Shown here: positions 59,089 to 64,000 of the stretch, piece by piece
Position numbering within the stretch: the stretch's first letter is position 1
How the letters are laid out: each line of letters begins with the position of its first letter
From: Portulaca oleracea
Taxonomy: Eukaryota; Streptophyta; Magnoliopsida; Caryophyllales; Portulacaceae
Direction: 5' to 3'
Length of the DNA stretch: 64,000 nucleotides
Assembly (NCBI GenBank): GCA_029582165.1
Contig: CM055870.1
Coordinates: 44,596,513 to 44,660,512, forward strand
The notes under the pieces: model-generated
The model's input: the letters and a program-made list of their open reading frames with translations, nothing else
The model's database searches: none
What the model was told of the DNA's origin: nothing
Translations under genes and position numbers: made by a program

Positions 59089-59772
59089 CTTTATAATATT
59101 AATAGTAAAGTTTCTGGGTCCCGCTAAATGGAGAAAGGAGATTAATTGTAGGAATTTCGACCAATCAGAAGATAGATAAATACTGAATTAAATTATTTTG
59201 GTACAAATATCAGTAATTATTTTGGCAAAAAAAAATAATAATAATCGATACAATAATTATCTATATAATATTAATAGTAAAGTTTGTGAGTCCCGCTTAA
59301 TGGAGAAATGAGATTAATTGTAGTAATGGAGAAAGGAGATTAATTGTAAGGATTTCGACAAATCAAAAGATAGATACATACTAAATTAAATTATTTTGGT
59401 CCAAATATCAGTAATTATTTTGGAATAATAATAATAATAACAATAATAATAATAATAATAAGAATAATAACAATAATAATAATAATAATAATAATCTATA
59501 TAATAATAATAATAATAAAAATAATAATAATAAATTTATGGGTCTCACCGAATAAGGAATGGAGAAAGGAAATTAATAATAATAATCTTGATTTTGCGTA
59601 TATTTTATTTGAACAATTATGTTGCGATACGTTTTCATTTGATACTATCATTAATGTTTCACTCTTTCTAATTTATATTCCCATTCCCATTTGTATATAG
59701 TTTATTTTTTTATTTTTTATATGAAAATAACTATTTTTTCCTAGATCGTGCATTGCACGGGTTTAAAACTAG
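59089..59772 (+). mobile_element. Helitron cluster 2: three tandem 5' ends and one 3' end
   Basis: 5'-end-like starts lie at 59089, 59260 and 59495, each followed by AGTAAAGTTT..GGGTCCCGC-type sequence and separated by (TAA)n. The 3' end is hairpin CGTGC-ATT-GCACG (59747-59759) and AACTAG ending at 59772, followed by T. It lies directly after cluster 1, joined only by a (AAT)n run (59038-59088). No coding capacity. Confidence 0.7.
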
Positions 59773-61136
59773 TTATAATAATAATAAAGCATCAAATTTG
59801 CAGAAACCAAAGAACGAAACTTTAAAGCTTATCATCAAAAGTAACCAAGCGCTAGGACATGCAGTAAATGACGAAGTCATTTAGATTGGAACCTCATCGA
59901 TCCTGCATTGTCGAGTACATTGATTTAGTTTGAAGCCCTAATTCTGCTAGCTTCTTCCCAATAAAAATCCCCCTAAGTAGATTTGAGAATTTAATTTTTA
60001 TAAATAAATCACAATTATTGCATATATACATTAAAAAAAATCGTTGGGGACTATTTATTTACAGAAAAAGAACTTGAGAGGAGAAAAGAGTGAGAAGTTT
60101 TTTTTAAAAAAGAAATTCGTCATGTATATCGTACCTTTCAAATAATATGAAAACTGGAAAGTACAAAAAAAATAGCGTATATATGAAAATTAACCAAAGT
60201 CAATTTCGGTAAAACTTTTTACCTTTCCCAGTGTTTAGTACTTTGGGAAATAGTAAGTGGCATGTGAAATCTTTAGATTAGCTTTGCCCAAGTATTAAGA
60301 TTAGTCTGATTCGATGCATTCAATTGAGTGAAAAAATATATAAATAAACGAGAACAATGGTAAAGAAAGAAAAAGAAACAGAAAAAACCAAAAGAAGTTA
60401 ATTTTAAGGGAAAAAAAATACATAAACAAATTATATAACATATATTACATTTAAGTTTTGTTATACAAAATACAAATTACAAGTGTCATTTAAATTTAAT
60501 GGTAAATAATACCCTACCATTGTATATTAGATCTGAACAAAAGTTGTGATTGAATCACATGATTACAACATTATATGTCTTAGCTATATAAGAACATATT
60601 TTTATACACAAATATTTGAAACTCACAAAATAAGTATGATTTAATAACCCAAGAATTTTATGTGTTAATCATACTTGCAATTAAATTGAAATATAATAAT
60701 ATAATACAAATATAAAAAGATCGGTGAAGTATTAAGCAAATTTAGTTAGACATACATGCATGGTGTACAATATTATAACAATTATTATTGCTTTTATTTT
60801 GTAAAATAAATATAATACATTTATATTTACTTAATATCGCGAAACAAATTTAAACAATACAAAATAAAACCCAATAAATTGCAAATGCATGTAATTTCCA
60901 AAAAAATATGTTCAGTTGCATATGATTTTAAATTTTACATTGTGAATATTATCGAATATTATAGTAGAACTCTCTTATTATACAATTACCGAAATGATTC
61001 TCATTGTCAACACAAAAAAATGATGGCAATATTTTGGACTACTACAGGAAAAGAAGAAGGGTCAGAAGGGCAACAGAACCAACAACGAACAACCCGTATA
61101 ACAGAACAAATGAAAATGACCATTTCAAGAAAAGAT
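59773..61136. other. AT-rich intergenic DNA
   Basis: No gene is recognised on either strand. Short open frames here (for example near 60880 and 61010) have no domain. Confidence 0.5.
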
Positions 61137-61900
61137 ACTGGAGCGTTACCGTCGTGATGGGATGATGGATGCTTGAATTTTTGAAAGAAAATCAAAGGAA
61201 GAAGAACTTGGATACCATAGGGTCTGCTTATGACATTGGCAAGGAGAGTCCACAACTTTGGCCTAACATTCCACCATGATTAAATATGATAAAATCACCA
61301 TTAATCACTAAAGAAATGACTTGAACACTACCAAAGATAGATTGGATAAAGTAAACAAGATTTTTTGAAAGAGGCTTGGATAGCACTCTAGTATTTCATT
61401 TCATACTCAACAAAACTTCCTTCAAAACAGTCCCAAAAGAGTATTTATACAAGGTATCAAAAGCGCCCAAAACACAGTCGTTTAACTACAAAACATCGGC
61501 AGCAAAAAGGCACCGTCGTGGGCGCTACGCCTTGGTCGCGGGCGCGACAAGGCAAAGAACGCGGCAACAAGCGATCGGGCATCGCCACGCGCGCACTCGG
61601 GTGTGTCGCGGCGTTACTGACGCTGGAACTAGCGGCAGCGTTTTCGTGCCGGTAGCGTGTCGTCTGGGCTTGAAAACTCGAGCGCTCTAGAACGTACGCT
61701 GGCAGCGGATGGTCAGGCGCTAGGAACGTCCAACAGCGGAGACCAGAACTGAGGGTTGGCATTCAGATGTAGCGGGCGCTACCTTGTTTTGCCGAGGCGT
61801 ACGGGTAGGTAGCGGGGGCTACCTTCTGCTGGGTGGCACTTGTTCATCTTCTACCTTGCACCTTCTTGAATCGGGTCCACACCCGAACCCCGATACCATA
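61137..61900 (-). repeat. 3' LTR of the partial gypsy element (inner border uncertain)
   Basis: TATA-like GTATAAATAC (61450-61441, minus) is preceded by palindromes at 61535-61548, 61769-61782 and 61809-61822. The 3' end is placed at TGGAGCGTT (61137, plus strand). The 5' border lies somewhere between about 61830 and 61960 because I could not fix the purine tract. Confidence 0.6.
61441..61822 (-). promoter_or_regulatory. Palindromes and TATA box in the partial gypsy LTR
   Basis: Plus-strand sequences are GTCGCGGGCGCGAC (61535-61548), GTAGCGGGCGCTAC (61769-61782) and GTAGCGGGGGCTAC (61809-61822). The TATA box follows on the minus strand at 61450-61441. Confidence 0.5.
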
Positions 61901-62355
61901 TAGTTCAACATCTCGGGATGGCCCGGTAAGGTGCCGAGGCCTCCGGGGTCGGTGGAACAAGCGAGCCTCCTTAGAAGGCCTTGGAGCTCATCCAATGGAT
62001 GATCGAGACTACCCTTGTGCTTCCGGATTCCACCGGGAATTGTACCTCGAGATTAACCGTGGTTGAGGCGGCTCGTTTGGCAAAGGTCACGAGAGACGAG
62101 AACGGAATCCGAGACTCTTCATCCTCCCCTTCTTGCAGAGGATTTGCCCTCAAATCCACATCGGGTTCGTCTTCCTCAATGTAGGGTGATAGATCGCCAA
62201 TGTTGAACGTGGAGGAGACCCCCATATCTCTCGGAAGATCGAGCTTATACATGCATTATCATTTATTTTCTCCAACACCTTGAACGGTCCTTCACTCCTC
62301 GACCTGAGTTTGCTTTTCCTCCGTGAAGAAAATCGTTCCTTCCTCAAATGGAGCC

Positions 62356-63889
62356 TGTAGGACCCGAAAAATTCCCGTTCGAGGAATTGTTTCGGATGCG
62401 CTACTTCATGATCGGGAGCTGACTAAGGTTTCCTAATCTATAAATAAGGATATTTTTATTTTATGAAATTCGTTTTCGACGTAGTGAGGCTTTATTTATT
62501 TACAAACCTATTTATATTATTGAAATACACGAAATGGCACAAAAATAATTTATTAATGACTTATTACCGACCCATTCCCGAATCCGGGCGAAAAAGAAAA
62601 CACACGGGCCGCCAGAAATTATCATAGACCGCTTAGCCTATGATGATTCCATGGCCAGGCCTGCGCTTCCTCGGCCCAGAGAAAAGTGGGTGGAAATTAG
62701 CAAAGGTCGCATAGCCTTTGCTGATTTCTATGCCCGTTTTCTCTTGGGTAGGCCTCGGATTGGTGAATATGGATGTATTACATCATTTCTAAGTATTTTA
62801 ATGCAAAGACGTGTATTTTTAATAATAAAAAAAGGTTATAAAAGAATAAAGAGTCGCCAACTGATTTAAGGAAATCGACAAACCTAAAGAAATAAAAGAT
62901 GACTCCGGTCTACGAACCCGAATTCTAAGTTCAGGGGTAAGGTTACGAATTCGAGAATTAAAAGAACTCTCGAATCCGCCTGTTAGAAAATAGACTCTAC
63001 TAAATTCGAACTTGCAATGAAAAGAATGGGGAGAAGTTTAATAGATTTCATAACATTATATTCTTGAACATGCAACGTTAAAACAAAGAGGTTTTCTTTA
63101 CAAAATATGCACAAGTAAAGAAATTAAAGCGTAAATTACATGATTAAATACAATAGAAAAGAAAAGCGAACCTTGCAAGATTGTGGATAAGATGGAAATG
63201 AAGATCAATCCCTTGACTTGACTTTGGTTTGGAGCTTGAATGAAAGATGAGTGTAAGAATGATGAGAAAGGTGGGGTATGGATGATGATGTGGTGATAAG
63301 GAGGGTGATTATATGAGAGAATTAGGGTGGTAGAATAATATGGAGAGATTTTTGGCAGTATGATGATGATAGTTGATGATTAAATGAGTGAAAATGATGA
63401 GGTATTTATAGGTGGAGAGGTGAGTGTTTTGGAGGGAACGGTGAGAGACACATCCCGAAAATCATGCCTCCCCAAGCAAGCTCAAAGGTCAAGTGGCCTT
63501 TGACAATATTATGGTCCATCCGAGGTCAGCACACGTGTGTTATGATCATGGGATTACTTGGGAAAACTGGCGCCAATTTTAAAGAAATGTCAAAGGCTAA
63601 GCGGCCTATGACATTTAATCACACAGATTGCTCACTTGATAGTCAACAATGGGCCGATGATTAAATATCAAAGGCTAAGCGGCCTTTGCATTTTAAAATG
63701 AGCCGGAGTTTAAGCTGGGCCAGCTTGTGAATTGATGTAGGCTACGCGGCCTTCATGTCTTCCATGCTGGTTGATCTGATCTATTGGGCCTGTTTTGACC
63801 ATTTTGTGGGCCCAATGACCCATTTTGGTGTTCAGTCCATTGACTACTAAGTTTTGGCGAGTCGGGCGGTGCAAATCCCGGTGTCGATA
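62356..63889 (-). repeat. Solo LTR inserted in gypsy pol
   Basis: The 1534-bp LTR has perfect TSDs GAGCC (62351-62355 and 63890-63894). The minus strand starts TATCGACACCGGG (probably TG mutated to TA) and ends CGGGTCCTACA. TATA-like TATAAATACC lies at 63410-63401 (minus). Imperfect palindromes of the type CAAAGGCTAAGCGGCCTTTG occur at 63483-63502, 63591-63610, 63669-63688 and about 63738, with variants near 62624 and 62702. No internal sequence remains. Confidence 0.87.
63401..63757 (-). promoter_or_regulatory. Palindrome array upstream of TATA in the solo LTR
   Basis: Four imperfect 20-bp palindromes are spaced 70-110 bp apart, upstream (minus strand) of TATAAATACC at 63410-63401. Promoter function is inferred from position only. 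Confidence 0.5.
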
Positions 63890-64000
63890 GAGCCAAACCA
63901 AGTCCTCGGGTTTGAATGTGATGTTCCGGCGATACTTGTTGACTCGGGACTTGTAAAGCCCATTAGCCCTCTCGATCTTCTCCCGGATATGTCGATGTAG

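Larger units (their letters stand above)
61137..64000 (-). mobile_element. 3' part of a Ty3/gypsy element (continues beyond the window)
   Basis: The minus strand carries the integrase/pol C-terminus (64000-61971, split by a solo LTR) followed by a 3' LTR ending AACGCTCCA at 61137. That LTR end resembles AACCGCTCCA of the gag-only element, and both LTRs share the palindrome GTCGCGCCCGCGAC. The 5' part lies outside the window, so TSD and primer site cannot be checked. Confidence 0.75.
61971..64000 (-). pseudogene. Pol C-terminus (integrase end), interrupted by a solo LTR
   Basis: From 64000 to 63890 the minus strand encodes HIREKIERANGLYKSRVNKY and FKPEDLVWL. After the solo LTR the frame resumes at 62355 with HLRKERFSSRRKSKLRSR, GPFKVLEKINDNA, then, after a small frame change near 62230, LDLPRDMGVSSTFNIGDLSP and ANPLQEGEDEE; it ends at 61971. 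These are the GPY/F and terminal blocks of gypsy integrases. Catalytic integrase, RT and gag lie outside the window. The frame is continuous across the LTR once one GAGCC copy is removed. Confidence 0.83.

Overview
The window is plant nuclear DNA: AT-rich, intergenic and packed with nested transposable elements. The evidence is plant-type Ty3/gypsy elements with tRNA-Asp and initiator tRNA-Met primer sites, plant L1-type LINEs (two with RNase H, one with an RRM in ORF1), Stowaway, hAT and Mutator-like elements, and Helitron termini. I find no intact host gene, tRNA, rRNA or other cellular RNA gene. An angiosperm, probably a eudicot, is likely; I cannot name the species.

Layout. 1-10209: an Athila-type LTR retrotransposon derivative whose left end lies outside the window. 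It keeps gag-protease and a broken envelope-position ORF but has no reverse transcriptase, RNase H or integrase. 10210-16171: a decayed LINE with RNase H. 16172-19584: a truncated minus-strand LTR (copy A). 19585-24009: a gag-only, iMet-primed LTR element with diverged LTRs. 24010-29583: intergenic DNA holding a LINE relic, a 1.27-kb Mutator-like foldback element with a perfect 9-bp target-site duplication (TSD), a CACTA-like foldback, and a TIR element whose empty site is preserved about 4 kb upstream. 29584-39755: a small Stowaway-like MITE split by a complete 9.9-kb minus-strand Tekay/Del-like gypsy element (TSD TTTTC) with dead integrase residues.

39756-41108: an hAT MITE, a tandem repeat and a G-run duplication. 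41109-46022: a 5'-truncated LINE with RNase H, A-tail and 14-bp TSD. 46425-55267: a near full-length minus-strand LINE with an RRM-bearing ORF1 and 15-bp TSD, split by a 3.2-kb solo LTR (copy B, same family as A, TSD CATTG). 55458-59772: two Helitron clusters in which several 5' ends precede one 3' hairpin-CTAG end. 61137-64000: the 3' part of a minus-strand gypsy element whose pol is split by a 1.5-kb solo LTR (TSD GAGCC).

Nothing here forms an operon or pathway; the logic is a history of nested insertions, several of which can be ordered from TSDs and restored reading frames. Recurrent patterns of interest are short palindrome arrays just upstream of TATA boxes in four LTR families, an ATGA stop/start overlap between ORF1 and ORF2 in all three LINEs, modular divergence between LTR copies A and B, and tandem Helitron 5' ends. 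Coordinates come from reading the sequence by eye; identities and ages are hand estimates.
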